Source of the DNA: an uncultured Psychroserpens sp.
GTDB taxonomy: Bacteria > Bacteroidota > Bacteroidia > Flavobacteriales > Flavobacteriaceae
DNA: 64,000 nucleotides
Direction: 5' to 3'
NCBI GenBank assembly: GCA_947489585.1
Contig: CANLEE010000001.1
Span: 901,078 to 965,077, forward strand
How positions within the stretch are numbered: the stretch's first letter is position 1; every line of letters starts with the position of its first letter. The translations under genes were made by a program, and so were the position numbers. This document shows positions 8,079-16,251 of this stretch, piece by piece. The notes under the pieces were generated by a model, which saw nothing but the letters and a program-made list of their open reading frames with translations, was not told the origin of the DNA and did not search any database.

Positions 8079-10223
8079 ATGAAATCAATAGTATCGTTAA
8101 TTATAGTACTTCTAACCTTTGCAATTGGGCAAGCGCAAATAGATGATCGTCTATCATTAATTCAAAATAAACTGGACAGCTTGTCTATAACCAATAAAGC
8201 GCTAACAGATAAGTTAGAAGCCAATATAGCACTAAATGAGGTCACACTTTCTAATTTTTTATTAGCTGTATCTAATACACACAATATTAGTATTAATGTA
8301 TCTCCACAGCTTAATCAGATTAATATCACAAATAATTTTTCTGATGTAACTGTCTCTAATGTGCTCATGTTTTTATGTAAAGAATACAACTTGACTATTG
8401 AATTTACAGGCGACATTTTATCTATTAAGCCCTATACCCCAATTCCTGAGGACAAAACATACCCTATCGCAATAGATTTCAACCCAAATAATGAAACCAT
8501 TGCAATAGATACACGAGATAATAGTCTTTATGAAGTCTTCAGGAATATTATGGATGCCAGTGCAAAAAACTTAATGTATGCTCCAGGAATGGAAAATCAA
8601 AAAATCACATCCTATATTAAAGCTACCAATTTTGATGTTGCAATGAACAAACTGGCGTTAGCTAATAATCTAACACTTACTAAAACAAAAGATAATTTTT
8701 ATGTGTTTGATTTACAATCGACCACTAACTCTAATGATAGAGCAAGCCTAAGACATCGTTTAAATCCTAATTTAAGCTTTAAGATTCTAAATAAAACTAG
8801 TCAACTTTTAGAAGTTGATTTTGTAAATACACCTATTGCTGAAGTTATTAGAACTATTGGTGATTCACTTAATTTAAATATGTTTATAGCATCACCATTA
8901 GAACAGGCTGGTAATGTGACTTTAAAAACAAAATCTATAAGTTTTGATAATCTACTCATTAAAATGTTTGAACCTCAAGTTGAGGTGAAATCATTAAATG
9001 GTAATGATAATACTATAGCAACTTCTGGCAATAGAAATTCTAATCAACAGACAAGCATTCCAGAACCTACGAGTTACACATTTAAAAAAGAAGGTGATGT
9101 TTATTTTTTCGGAACTACCAAGCAGTTAAGCGTTCGTAAGATAGAAATTATCACGCTTATGCATCGCTCTGTTAACCTCATGCCTGATCCTGAACCAATG
9201 CTATCAAATAATAATGTAAGAGATAATTTCGCAGTGGCCGATCAAGGCTACAGAAATCAAATCAATTATAATAATTCTAACACTAACAATACTGCAAACC
9301 GAAATCGAAATTCGGTTAATCAGAACGATCAGGACTCCAGAAGTATATTAGATATTATACCAGAAGAAATTAAACACGGGTTAGATTTTAAAGTTGATTT
9401 TGAACTCAATAGCCTTTATGTCACTGGTACTAGTGCTAAAATAGAATTCTTTAAAAACTTTGTAAAAAAAATTGACAAAACTATTCCTGTTATTTTAATT
9501 GAAGTTATGATTGTGGAGGCCCAAACAACTAATACCTTAGAAGCTGGAGTTTCTTGGGGAATTGGAGATTCACCAGAAACAACTCAGGGTAGTTTGTTCC
9601 CTACTACTGATTTAACCTTAGGTGCTCAAACCATCAACAAAATCATTAATGGTTTTAGTAGTACGTCTGTCTTTAATTTTGGTAGAGTGGTTCCTAACTT
9701 TTTTGCAACTATTAAGGCTATGGAAACCAATGGCGACTTAAAGATTAAATCTACACCTAAATTAGCTACACTTAATGGTCATAGAGCTTCATTTTCTAAT
9801 GGACAAACATCATACTATGCTATTGTACAAAGAAATATTATTGGAACTGATAATCCGCAAACCTCTGAAATTCGCAACTACTTTCCTATTGATGCAAAAT
9901 TAGGCTTAGATGTTAAGCCTTATGTTACAGGAGACAAACAAGTCTTGCTTGATATTAATGTCATTCAGTCCAGTTTTGGACAACGTATTGCTGATGATGC
10001 GCCACCAGACATCAACTCAAGAAATTTCTCATCTGTTGTACGAATGAAAGATCAAGATATAGCTGTTTTAGGTGGTTTAGAAGAAAATTATAAAAACAAT
10101 TCTGGTTCTGGTGTTCCCTTTTTAGCAAGAATTCCTGTTATTAAGTGGTTATTTAGTAAGCGTGTTAGAGAAGGCAGAAAATCTAAATTAACTGTATTTA
10201 TTAAGCCAACAGTAATTTACTAA
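8079..10223 (+). CDS. gspD: Secretin (GspD/PilQ family outer-membrane channel)
   Basis: This 714-aa protein has a signal peptide (MKSIVSLIIVLLTFAIGQAQ). Residues about 58-115 and 140-205 look like N0/STN-type periplasmic modules, and an Asn-rich low-complexity linker lies at about 385-425. The secretin core from about 465 to the end contains the diagnostic sequences VLGGLEENYKNNSGSGVPFL and ARIPVIKWLFS, and ends SKLTVFIKPTVIY. Secretins form the multimeric outer-membrane pore of T2SS, T4P and related machines. The gene follows gspE by 11 bp and ends in a one-base overlap with the PilM/N-like gene. The lipoprotein at 15563 is a candidate pilotin, by context only. Confidence 0.92.
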   Translation: MKSIVSLIIVLLTFAIGQAQIDDRLSLIQNKLDSLSITNKALTDKLEANIALNEVTLSNFLLAVSNTHNISINVSPQLNQINITNNFSDVTVSNVLMFLCKEYNLTIEFTGDILSIKPYTPIPEDKTYPIAIDFNPNNETIAIDTRDNSLYEVFRNIMDASAKNLMYAPGMENQKITSYIKATNFDVAMNKLALANNLTLTKTKDNFYVFDLQSTTNSNDRASLRHRLNPNLSFKILNKTSQLLEVDFVNTPIAEVIRTIGDSLNLNMFIASPLEQAGNVTLKTKSISFDNLLIKMFEPQVEVKSLNGNDNTIATSGNRNSNQQTSIPEPTSYTFKKEGDVYFFGTTKQLSVRKIEIITLMHRSVNLMPDPEPMLSNNNVRDNFAVADQGYRNQINYNNSNTNNTANRNRNSVNQNDQDSRSILDIIPEEIKHGLDFKVDFELNSLYVTGTSAKIEFFKNFVKKIDKTIPVILIEVMIVEAQTTNTLEAGVSWGIGDSPETTQGSLFPTTDLTLGAQTINKIINGFSSTSVFNFGRVVPNFFATIKAMETNGDLKIKSTPKLATLNGHRASFSNGQTSYYAIVQRNIIGTDNPQTSEIRNYFPIDAKLGLDVKPYVTGDKQVLLDINVIQSSFGQRIADDAPPDINSRNFSSVVRMKDQDIAVLGGLEENYKNNSGSGVPFLARIPVIKWLFSKRVREGRKSKLTVFIKPTVIY

Positions 10224-11434
10224 TGAAAGATAGGTTAATTACATATTTAACATTTGGAAACCGCTTTTATAGTATTGAACAGACGCAATCAAATGGGGAA
10301 GCAATCTACTATGGTATTGAATTAAAAAAAACTAAAAATCAAGTTGAAGTAGCAAAAAGCTTTGAGTATAAAAATCTTGATGAGACATCAAAATATATTC
10401 CAAAACACAAACCCGTTTTTCTAGTTATTAATAACGAATTTGTCATTACTAAGAGAATTGAAAGTAATGAAACAGAGCCTTTAAAACTAGCGCATTTAGC
10501 CTTTCAAAATATTAAAATTGATGATTTCTATTATGAGGTTTTAAAACAAAAAAACATTCACTTTATATCGATATGTCGAAAGGATTATTTGGATAAACTA
10601 CTGAGTGATTATCAAACAAATAATATTTCCATCATTGATTTTTCTTTAGGTAATCTGATGATAACATCCATATCAAATCTCATTTCAGAAAAAGAGGTAC
10701 AAACATCTAATGCAGTTATCACTAAAGAGAACGATCAGATTAGTGCTATTGAAATTGATAATAATCTCACGGAAGTATCTTACGCATTTAATGATACAAC
10801 CTTAAAGAGCCAGGAACTACTTCCTTTTTCATCTGCATTAAGTTTAATTACAAAAACAAAACAAGTCGTTTCAGCTTTTAATAGTAAAGATCAAAATTTA
10901 CTAACCAATTTTAAAGAAAAGCTGTTCTTTAATCAATTCATTAAAATTGGATTATCTCTCTTATTTATTACCCTATTAATCAATTTTTTTCTATTTAATA
11001 ACTACTACGATAAAGTAAATCAATTAAGAGAAATAACTCAAGTGTTTAATGTATCCAAAAGCAAACTGATTAATCTTAGTGATAAGGTTCAGAAAACGCA
11101 AAAGATGGTAGAAGATGTATTAAAAAGTAATGCCTCAAAAAGTTCCTTTTATGTTGATGCGATAATCCATAATTTACCAGATGCCATTATACTATCGGAA
11201 CTTAATTACCAACCATTACTTAAAAAAATAAAAGATGATAAAGCTATCCAAAATGATATCGATGTTATAATTGTTTCTGGAACAACTTCAGATAGAGTAT
11301 TAGTATCTCAGTGGATATCTCAGCTCGAAACTAAAGATTGGATAAACAACATTGAAATCTTAAGTTTTGATGATAAACAAAAAGCATCATTATTTTCAAT
11401 TAAAATCAATATTCAGGATGACACAAAAAACTAA
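10223..11434 (+). CDS. GspL / PilM-PilN-like inner-membrane platform protein
   Basis: This 403-aa protein has a cytoplasmic N-terminal part of about 235 residues, one transmembrane segment (FIKIGLSLLFITLLINFFLF, about 236-256), a coiled-coil stretch and a periplasmic alpha/beta domain of about 120 residues. This is the architecture of GspL, equivalent to a PilM-PilN fusion, which links the ATPase to the periplasmic parts of the platform. Primary-sequence similarity is weak; the call rests on topology and on position between the secretin and a PilO-like gene. It overlaps the following gene by 17 bp when that gene starts at 11418. Confidence 0.65.
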   Translation: MKDRLITYLTFGNRFYSIEQTQSNGEAIYYGIELKKTKNQVEVAKSFEYKNLDETSKYIPKHKPVFLVINNEFVITKRIESNETEPLKLAHLAFQNIKIDDFYYEVLKQKNIHFISICRKDYLDKLLSDYQTNNISIIDFSLGNLMITSISNLISEKEVQTSNAVITKENDQISAIEIDNNLTEVSYAFNDTTLKSQELLPFSSALSLITKTKQVVSAFNSKDQNLLTNFKEKLFFNQFIKIGLSLLFITLLINFFLFNNYYDKVNQLREITQVFNVSKSKLINLSDKVQKTQKMVEDVLKSNASKSSFYVDAIIHNLPDAIILSELNYQPLLKKIKDDKAIQNDIDVIIVSGTTSDRVLVSQWISQLETKDWINNIEILSFDDKQKASLFSIKINIQDDTKN

Positions 11435-11930
11435 AAATATAATACTTGTCTGTGCATTTTTACTTTTAGTTTGCCTTGCATATAAATTTGCTTTTTCTAA
11501 TACCATTCAAGCAAAAAAAGAATACAAGGCTCTAAAAACAGAAGCTGTAGCTTTTGATAATATGCCAATGCAACTATCTTCTCTAAAACAAAAAGAAAAG
11601 TATTATGATTCATTGCTTACCCAATATCAATTAAAAGGAAACTCAATTCAAAATACTATACTTAAAACCATCAATTCCTATGCTGATAGTTCGAATCTTA
11701 AGGTTAGTGATTTTATAGAACCTCATCAAATTCAGCAAAATGATCTAAAAATCAGTACGTATCAATTTACTTTAGAAGGAAATTACAATGCAATTATTGG
11801 TCTTATCCATAACTTAGAGCAAAACACAAAATTTGGCGAAATCATAAATCTAGATTTTAAGAAAAAGAAAAACTATAAAACTGGTAAATATTTTTTACAG
11901 GCTCACATACTACTTAAAAGTTTTGGATAA
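11418..11930 (+). CDS. GspM/PilO-like inner-membrane protein
   Basis: This 170-aa protein starts with a single transmembrane helix (NIILVCAFLLLVCLAYKFAF), then a coiled-coil segment, then a ferredoxin-like periplasmic domain; residues near GNYNAIIGLIHNLEQ match the usual PilO/GspM pattern (YxxIxxFIxxLE). The ATG at 11418 was chosen because an in-frame ATG at 11367 would add 17 residues overlapping the previous gene by 68 bp, and the transmembrane helix follows immediately after 11418. It is the last gene of the rightward operon and converges with gspF, leaving a 20-bp gap with no clear hairpin. Confidence 0.7.
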   Translation: MTQKTKNIILVCAFLLLVCLAYKFAFSNTIQAKKEYKALKTEAVAFDNMPMQLSSLKQKEKYYDSLLTQYQLKGNSIQNTILKTINSYADSSNLKVSDFIEPHQIQQNDLKISTYQFTLEGNYNAIIGLIHNLEQNTKFGEIINLDFKKKKNYKTGKYFLQAHILLKSFG

Positions 11931-11950
11931 TTTGTGGCCAGATTTTATTT

Positions 11951-13084
11951 CTAAACGATGCTACTTAACCTAAACATCGGTAAATACATTGCTATTAATA
12001 TAAATCCAACAAAAATTCCAATGAAAAGAATGATAAATGGTTCTAGTAACGTTGATAACATTTTAGAACTATTTTGAACCTTAGTATTATAAAGTGTGTT
12101 CAGTTTAGAGAAAATATAATCCGTTTGATTGGTCTCTTCTGAAACTTTTACAAGGGTAATCATTCGATCATCAAAGAGCTTATGCTTTTCCATAGAACTA
12201 CTTAAAGATTGTCCTTGAATGATTTGTTTTTCAATAGTATCAAGTGCAGTCGTAAGTGGAAAAAAGTCTATCATTTTCTTTACTAGGTTAACACTGTCAA
12301 CTATAGGAACTTTTGACGCTGTTAAAAGCATCATTGATTGTGTGAATTGTGATAAATAGACGGTTTTTAAAAACTTGCCCACAAAAGGTATTCTAATAAG
12401 AAGGTTGTCCTTTATACGTTTGTACCACTCTTTTTTTCTTACTACAAAATTTATAACTATTAGAATAAAAAACAGTAAAATAAATAACCAACCATACTCT
12501 TGAATTATGCTAGACAAATTCACCACCAACTGAGTTATAGCTGGTAGTTCAACATTTTGTTGTTTAAAAATATCTTGAAACATTGGAACAACGAACTGTA
12601 ACATAAAAACCACAACTAAAATTGCAGTAGTTAATATGATGGCAGGATAAGTTAGAGCATTTATAAGCTGTCTACGCTGGTCATTTTTTTTTGAATAGAA
12701 TTCACCTAATTGATGAGTGATTTTCGGTATTGTCCCTGTCTCCTCTCCTATCTTTATCGAATGATATTCATAATCTGAAAAATCTTTATAAACTCGTATC
12801 GCTTCAGAAAAGCTTTGCCCTTCGATAATAGATTTTAATATGGCTTCTAATATGGTTTTAGTCTTCTTGTTTTTTTGTGAATTTACAATAAGTTCCAGCG
12901 CTTTTTTTAGATTAATTCCTGCATTAAGTAATACACTAAGTTCTCCATAGAAATCTTCTTTAACTTTATTAGAAAATGGCTTTTTCAAAGTTATGATTTC
13001 CTTATTAAGTAAAGATTCTATGCTGTTACCCTCCTTAGTAATAACCTTTTCTCTTGCCTGTATTTTATCTAATTGAAATGCCAT
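11951..13084 (-). CDS. gspF: GspF/PilC-type inner-membrane platform protein
   Basis: This 377-aa protein has two T2SSF domains: cytoplasmic helical repeats at about 40-140 and 235-340, each followed by membrane helices (ALTYPAIILTTAILVVVF at about 142-165; WLFILLFFILIVINFVV at about 199-215; PFIILFIGIFVGFILIAMYL at about 347-367). The motif KIGEETGTIPK matches the conserved GExSGxL region. GspF/PilC couples the ATPase to pilin extraction from the membrane. It is the last gene of the leftward operon; its start overlaps the stop of the upstream pseudopilin gene by one base. Confidence 0.9.
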   Translation of the reverse strand: MAFQLDKIQAREKVITKEGNSIESLLNKEIITLKKPFSNKVKEDFYGELSVLLNAGINLKKALELIVNSQKNKKTKTILEAILKSIIEGQSFSEAIRVYKDFSDYEYHSIKIGEETGTIPKITHQLGEFYSKKNDQRRQLINALTYPAIILTTAILVVVFMLQFVVPMFQDIFKQQNVELPAITQLVVNLSSIIQEYGWLFILLFFILIVINFVVRKKEWYKRIKDNLLIRIPFVGKFLKTVYLSQFTQSMMLLTASKVPIVDSVNLVKKMIDFFPLTTALDTIEKQIIQGQSLSSSMEKHKLFDDRMITLVKVSEETNQTDYIFSKLNTLYNTKVQNSSKMLSTLLEPFIILFIGIFVGFILIAMYLPMFRLSSIV

Positions 13085-13542
13085 TAGTTCATAAATTGTG
13101 AAGCGTCATTTGATTTGAAAACAAATAGTTGCTGATTTCCATATGCTTTGGGTAATTCTAATTTCAATGCATCCAACTTACCTTTATAGATTTTTTTACC
13201 ATCGAAAAAAAACAACTTCTCAACATGTTTAAAATGAAAAGTGTCTTTTGCTCTGGTTATGAATTCACTATTAAAATAATAGCTAATAGAGTCTCTTGGT
13301 GATAAGAATAATAGCTTATCCTCATTAACTGAAAATGATATATTGTTATATCTATTAAAATCAATCCATAAGGATTGCTCTAGCCTATTAAGCTCTGCCG
13401 TATTATTCAGGTTCTCTCCAATAGCCCACATATTTCTTTGAACAAGACTAAGCACCATAAAGGCGAGACCGATTACAATAGTAGATATTATCATTACTAT
13501 CAGTATTTCACTTAATGTATATGCAGCTATCTTTGATTTCAT
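13084..13542 (-). CDS. Minor pseudopilin (GspJ/GspI-like)
   Basis: This 152-aa protein has a prepilin signal MKSKIAA|YTLSEILIVMIIST: short basic leader, Glu at +5 and a hydrophobic helix. As in the major pilin, the residue before the cut is Ala. The soluble part is beta-rich with no cysteine pair. The helix followed by LVQRNMWAIGENLNNTAELNRLEQSLW is typical of GspJ-class minor pseudopilins. The gene overlaps its neighbours by 4 bp (ATGA) upstream and 1 bp downstream, inside a tightly coupled operon. The exact class among I, J and H is not certain. Confidence 0.8.
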   Translation of the reverse strand: MKSKIAAYTLSEILIVMIISTIVIGLAFMVLSLVQRNMWAIGENLNNTAELNRLEQSLWIDFNRYNNISFSVNEDKLLFLSPRDSISYYFNSEFITRAKDTFHFKHVEKLFFFDGKKIYKGKLDALKLELPKAYGNQQLFVFKSNDASQFMN

Positions 13543-13871
13543 TTGCAGTAAGAACTTCTTATAATCGTTTTATTTGTTATTTGATTGTGTGCTAAGAATT
13601 GTACCTCATCATAACGTCCATTCTTCCCTTTTTTTATAGAAATATCCCAACCATCATATTCATCCATATATGGCACTTTCAATTTATCGCTAATAGATAA
13701 ATATTCTAATTCATTAAGGTGCGCCGTTATGGCTCTTGTATCGTTTCTAATCGAATTTGAGAACATATTGTTCATAATAAGGCTTGCTACCATAAATATG
13801 ACAACAATTAATACTGAAGAAATGAGAGTTTCCATTAGTGTAGACCCTCTAACTTTTTTTAGTACAACCAT
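13539..13871 (-). CDS. Minor pseudopilin (GspI/GspH-like)
   Basis: This 110-aa protein begins MVVLKKVRG|STLMETLISSVLIVVIF, a canonical class III signal with Gly at -1 and Glu at +5, followed by a hydrophobic helix. The remainder is a short soluble domain of about 75 residues. The small size and a Gly-Ser cut site fit GspI-like minor pseudopilins that prime assembly with GspJ and GspK. The start overlaps the end of the upstream GspK-like gene by 13 bp, which indicates translational coupling. Confidence 0.78.
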   Translation of the reverse strand: MVVLKKVRGSTLMETLISSVLIVVIFMVASLIMNNMFSNSIRNDTRAITAHLNELEYLSISDKLKVPYMDEYDGWDISIKKGKNGRYDEVQFLAHNQITNKTIIRSSYCK

Positions 13872-15112
13872 TTCATTATGTTTTTAGGATTATCATCTAA
13901 TACAAGACCAACATACTCATCTACCAATTCATGCGCGTTAATTTCACCATTGTACAAATGGTTTTGATATCTTGTTCCTCCTTCTATTGTAATAAAATTA
14001 TTTGCATATATAGTACCGCTAACTTTTCCTCTGAGTTCTAAATTCTGCTCACAATACACCTCTCCTTCTATCTCAGCATTGGTCTCTATTTTTAGCTGAA
14101 CATTATAATTGCTTGACGATGTTTTGCCAAGACATAAAACACTTCCTTTTATTTGGGCATTGGATTGAATTTCTAAAAGATGCTTGGCCTGCAGGTCTTG
14201 CTCATTATAATCACCATATAGCATTAAAGCCGAAGGATAATCTAATCTGACATTTTTTGACACAACTATACTCTTTGTTGCAAACACCTGAAACGTACCT
14301 CTCACATTTTCTTTAATCTCAACAGTTGGCGCTATTAAAATGACATCATTTAATTTAGAAGTTTCATCAACAGTAATTTTAGCACTAGACTGAACAATGA
14401 TATGTCCAATTAACTCAATTTCTGAGAGAAAAATAGGCCTATTACTATACGCAAGTTTAGGTTTGTTTTTAAACGAATTAATAGCTTTCCTTACGCCTAA
14501 ATCTAAAGATTCAACGTCAAACTGCTTTTCCATATGAGCTGCTGTAAAACTTTTAATGTGTTTTAGCATATGAAAACCTAATCCTGGAAATTGCTTTATG
14601 TCTTTTATTTTTCCGTTAACGAGTGTTGATCCATAATATGAATGACCAGAAATATTTCCTGATTTCACACCTCGTTTGGGTAAATAGACATCACCTGTTA
14701 TTTTAGTTTGTCCAACGACAACTAATGGGTGATTATTTTCCTTAAGAAATAAAGCTATTTTATTACGCCCTTGACTTTGTCCAATTAAAGCCATTTTATC
14801 AAATGATTTTTGTTTTATCTCAGCTTTAGCATATACTTTTTCGTATAATCCCCAGAAATCTCTTTTGACTTTAAGTGACTTATAATCTTCATCGAAAAGA
14901 GCAATGGTAATAGTATCCTTTATAATTATATTGTTAGATAGACTATGCCCTATACCTTTATCTGTCAATTTTACCATTTCTATCAGATGATTCGTTTGAA
15001 TCCTGAACCGCTTATGAGTGTGCGCCAAAATCAAAAAAGAAGCTAACAATAAAGCTATTATTACAGTAATAAATGTAACCGTTTGTAATGCGCCAGCCCT
15101 TAGCTTTTTCAT
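13859..15112 (-). CDS. GspK/PilX-like minor pilin with bactofilin-like repeat body
   Basis: This 417-aa protein has an N-terminus MKKLRAG|ALQTVTFITVIIALLLA that looks like a class III signal lacking Glu+5, the known hallmark of GspK-type tip pilins. Its body is unusual. From about residue 225 to 390 it contains repeated short beta strands of the polymer-forming/bactofilin kind, for example IELIGHIIVQSSAKITVDE, LNDVILIAPTVEIKENVRG and AEIEGEVYCEQNLELRGKVS. Known GspK proteins carry an alpha-helical domain instead. The gene sits between the GspC-like and GspI-like genes with overlaps on both sides. The class assignment is inferred from the N-terminus and position; the repeat body is what I read in the sequence. 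Confidence 0.65.
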   Translation of the reverse strand: MKKLRAGALQTVTFITVIIALLLASFLILAHTHKRFRIQTNHLIEMVKLTDKGIGHSLSNNIIIKDTITIALFDEDYKSLKVKRDFWGLYEKVYAKAEIKQKSFDKMALIGQSQGRNKIALFLKENNHPLVVVGQTKITGDVYLPKRGVKSGNISGHSYYGSTLVNGKIKDIKQFPGLGFHMLKHIKSFTAAHMEKQFDVESLDLGVRKAINSFKNKPKLAYSNRPIFLSEIELIGHIIVQSSAKITVDETSKLNDVILIAPTVEIKENVRGTFQVFATKSIVVSKNVRLDYPSALMLYGDYNEQDLQAKHLLEIQSNAQIKGSVLCLGKTSSSNYNVQLKIETNAEIEGEVYCEQNLELRGKVSGTIYANNFITIEGGTRYQNHLYNGEINAHELVDEYVGLVLDDNPKNIMKWLY

Positions 15113-15573
15113 AATTGTTCTTTTCTTGAAAAGGTTTTTACATTATTTCTATACTTCAATGTTATACGCTTTTTATTTCCACTAACTAAAACAATACTAT
15201 CTCTCATCTGCCCTTTTTTGAGTAAGCATTGGTTTCCATTAATTTCAATTATAAACACATTTTGATTCTTGTTGTTGCTTTTAACAATTCCTAAATATTT
15301 AACTGGTTTCCAGGAAACTGTTAGCTTTCTTTTCTTTAAACTGGTTCCTCCTTTCTTTTTTAATACAGTTCCTAAAAAAGGGTCTCTTTCCGCAATGGTA
15401 ATTGAAAATTTATCTACAGTAGTTGTAATCTTAAAATCTTTAATTGTTGCATTCTGCTGAACTATTGTTTCAGGTAATTCAGGATCTAATCCAGTAATTA
15501 TTTTAAAGGCTATAGTTCCCCAAACACCTATAACTAATATTAGTAGTACATATGTTTTCTTTTTATTCTTCAA
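15109..15573 (-). CDS. GspC/PilP-like periplasmic connector
   Basis: This 154-aa protein has one N-terminal transmembrane helix (TYVLLILVIGVWGTIAFKII) and a periplasmic part with RDPFLG at about 63-68, a sequence typical of PilP, followed by a small beta domain resembling the HR domain of GspC (KYLGIVKSNNKNQNVFIIEI, then a Gly-Gln-x-x-x-D-S-I pattern). These proteins bridge the inner-membrane platform and the secretin. The sequence is highly basic near residues 72-85. It overlaps the lipoprotein gene by 11 bp and the GspK-like gene by 4 bp. Assignment is moderate because the similarity is short. Confidence 0.65.
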   Translation of the reverse strand: MKNKKKTYVLLILVIGVWGTIAFKIITGLDPELPETIVQQNATIKDFKITTTVDKFSITIAERDPFLGTVLKKKGGTSLKKRKLTVSWKPVKYLGIVKSNNKNQNVFIIEINGNQCLLKKGQMRDSIVLVSGNKKRITLKYRNNVKTFSRKEQL

Positions 15574-15922
15574 CGGTTAGGTTTTGAGTTTGAAATTGAG
15601 TCTGATAGGCAGAATTTATTGCCTTTACTTGCCACTGATAATTATTAGCTGGAAGTAGTAGCGTAAAATTATTAGTCGTTATCAATGTGTCCTCAACAAT
15701 TTGCTGTGGGGTTTCAAAGTTTGGTGTAGCTATTCGTAATTGATATGACTCGCCAAATTCTAACACTTCCCAAAAGAAATTTATTGAATCAGCTTGAATT
15801 ACTGCATTATCTGTAGGAGCAATAATTATGATTTCTTCTTCGGAAATATCATCAACTTCAATAATCTCTTCGCAACTGAGAATACCCAATATGACCAATA
15901 ATAGTGTAATTTTTTTTAGCAT
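15563..15922 (-). CDS. Small lipoprotein with fibronectin-III-like fold, possible pilotin
   Basis: This 119-aa protein has a lipoprotein signal: MLKKITLLLVILGILSC, with the lipobox LSC at residue 17. After an acidic stretch of about 12 residues the rest reads like one fibronectin-III or related beta-sandwich domain (APTDNAVIQADSINFFWE, then YQLRIATP and YQWQVKAIN). It is the first gene of the leftward apparatus operon. By position it may help insert or position the secretin, but no pilotin family similarity is visible. A 13-bp perfect inverted repeat sits directly in front of its start codon. Confidence 0.75.
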   Translation of the reverse strand: MLKKITLLLVILGILSCEEIIEVDDISEEEIIIIAPTDNAVIQADSINFFWEVLEFGESYQLRIATPNFETPQQIVEDTLITTNNFTLLLPANNYQWQVKAINSAYQTQFQTQNLTVEE

Positions 15923-15924
15923 GG

Positions 15925-15955
15925 TTTTAATATCAAGTTATACTTGATATTAAAA
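15925..15955 (-). promoter_or_regulatory. Perfect inverted repeat in the 5' leader of secretion/pilus operon 2
   Basis: TTTTAATATCAAG at 15925-15937 and its exact reverse complement at 15943-15955 are separated by 5 nt. On the minus strand the structure ends 2 nt before the ATG at 15922, so in RNA a 13-bp hairpin would cover the ribosome-binding region. It could be a translational switch or a protein-binding palindrome. Confidence 0.55.
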
Positions 15956-15983
15956 GTAGTAACTACCCATGCAGGTGTGCAGG

Positions 15984-16018
15984 GCTTTTTGCTTTAAAAA
16001 CTAAAGCATAATGCTTTG
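15984..16018 (-). promoter_or_regulatory. Twin-palindrome operator upstream of secretion/pilus operon 2
   Basis: Read on the minus strand this block matches 30 of 35 bases of the block at 4986-5020 upstream of operon 1. It has AAAGCATTATGCTTT, then a second AAAGC half-site exactly 22 bp further on, whose right half is degenerate (GCCCT instead of GCTTT). It ends 61 bp before the start codon at 15922, a distance similar to that in operon 1. Confidence 0.65.
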
Positions 16019-16137
16019 ATTATAAAATATCTTATTTATTGATTTATTTGTGTTTTAATTAATTTATTTTCTTTTAACTCTTTGGTTATCAGTATAAAAC
16101 TGTTCGATAGTAGCGTATGAAGGGGAGCAAGTTTAAA

Positions 16138-16166
16138 AAGCCACTAGAAATAGTGGCTTTTTTTTT
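16138..16166. terminator. Bidirectional intrinsic terminator
   Basis: A perfect 9-bp stem AAGCCACTA / TAGTGGCTT (16138-16146 and 16151-16159) encloses a GAAA tetraloop. A T run follows on the plus strand (to 16166), and on the minus strand the stem is followed by five Ts. It can terminate the leftward toxin operon ending at 16252. In the 329 bp between 15923 and 16251 I see this hairpin, the two operon-2 elements and the radical-SAM fragment, and no credible ORF. Confidence 0.8.
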
Positions 16167-16241
16167 GCAATATTACCTTCACCTCTCATATGTTGTCCAA
16201 AACGTGAATCGTTAAGTGTTCCACCATGACAATTTTCTATT
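16163..16241 (-). pseudogene. Internal fragment of a PA0069-type radical SAM gene
   Basis: 79 bp match 22964-23042 inside the intact radical-SAM gene, same orientation, with 7 mismatches and no gaps (about 91%). Six of the seven differences fall at third codon positions of the gene's frame; the seventh would change Arg to His. The fragment corresponds to about residues 294-319 of 357 and is not preceded or followed by more of the gene. It lies between the terminator and the last gene of the toxin operon. Confidence 0.85.
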
Positions 16242-16251
16242 ATATTTTTAA

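Noticed and set aside
11367..11417. Upstream ATG for the PilO-like gene
   Set aside because: It would add a 17-residue polar extension before the membrane helix and overlap the previous gene by 68 bp; ATG 11418 fits topology better.
10223..11930. Chance that the apparatus is a Tad or type III secretion system
   Set aside because: The prepilin signals with Glu+5, GspE zinc-finger cysteines, GspF two-domain protein and PilO-like protein fit T2SS/T4P; no TadA/B/C, FliI or needle proteins are present.
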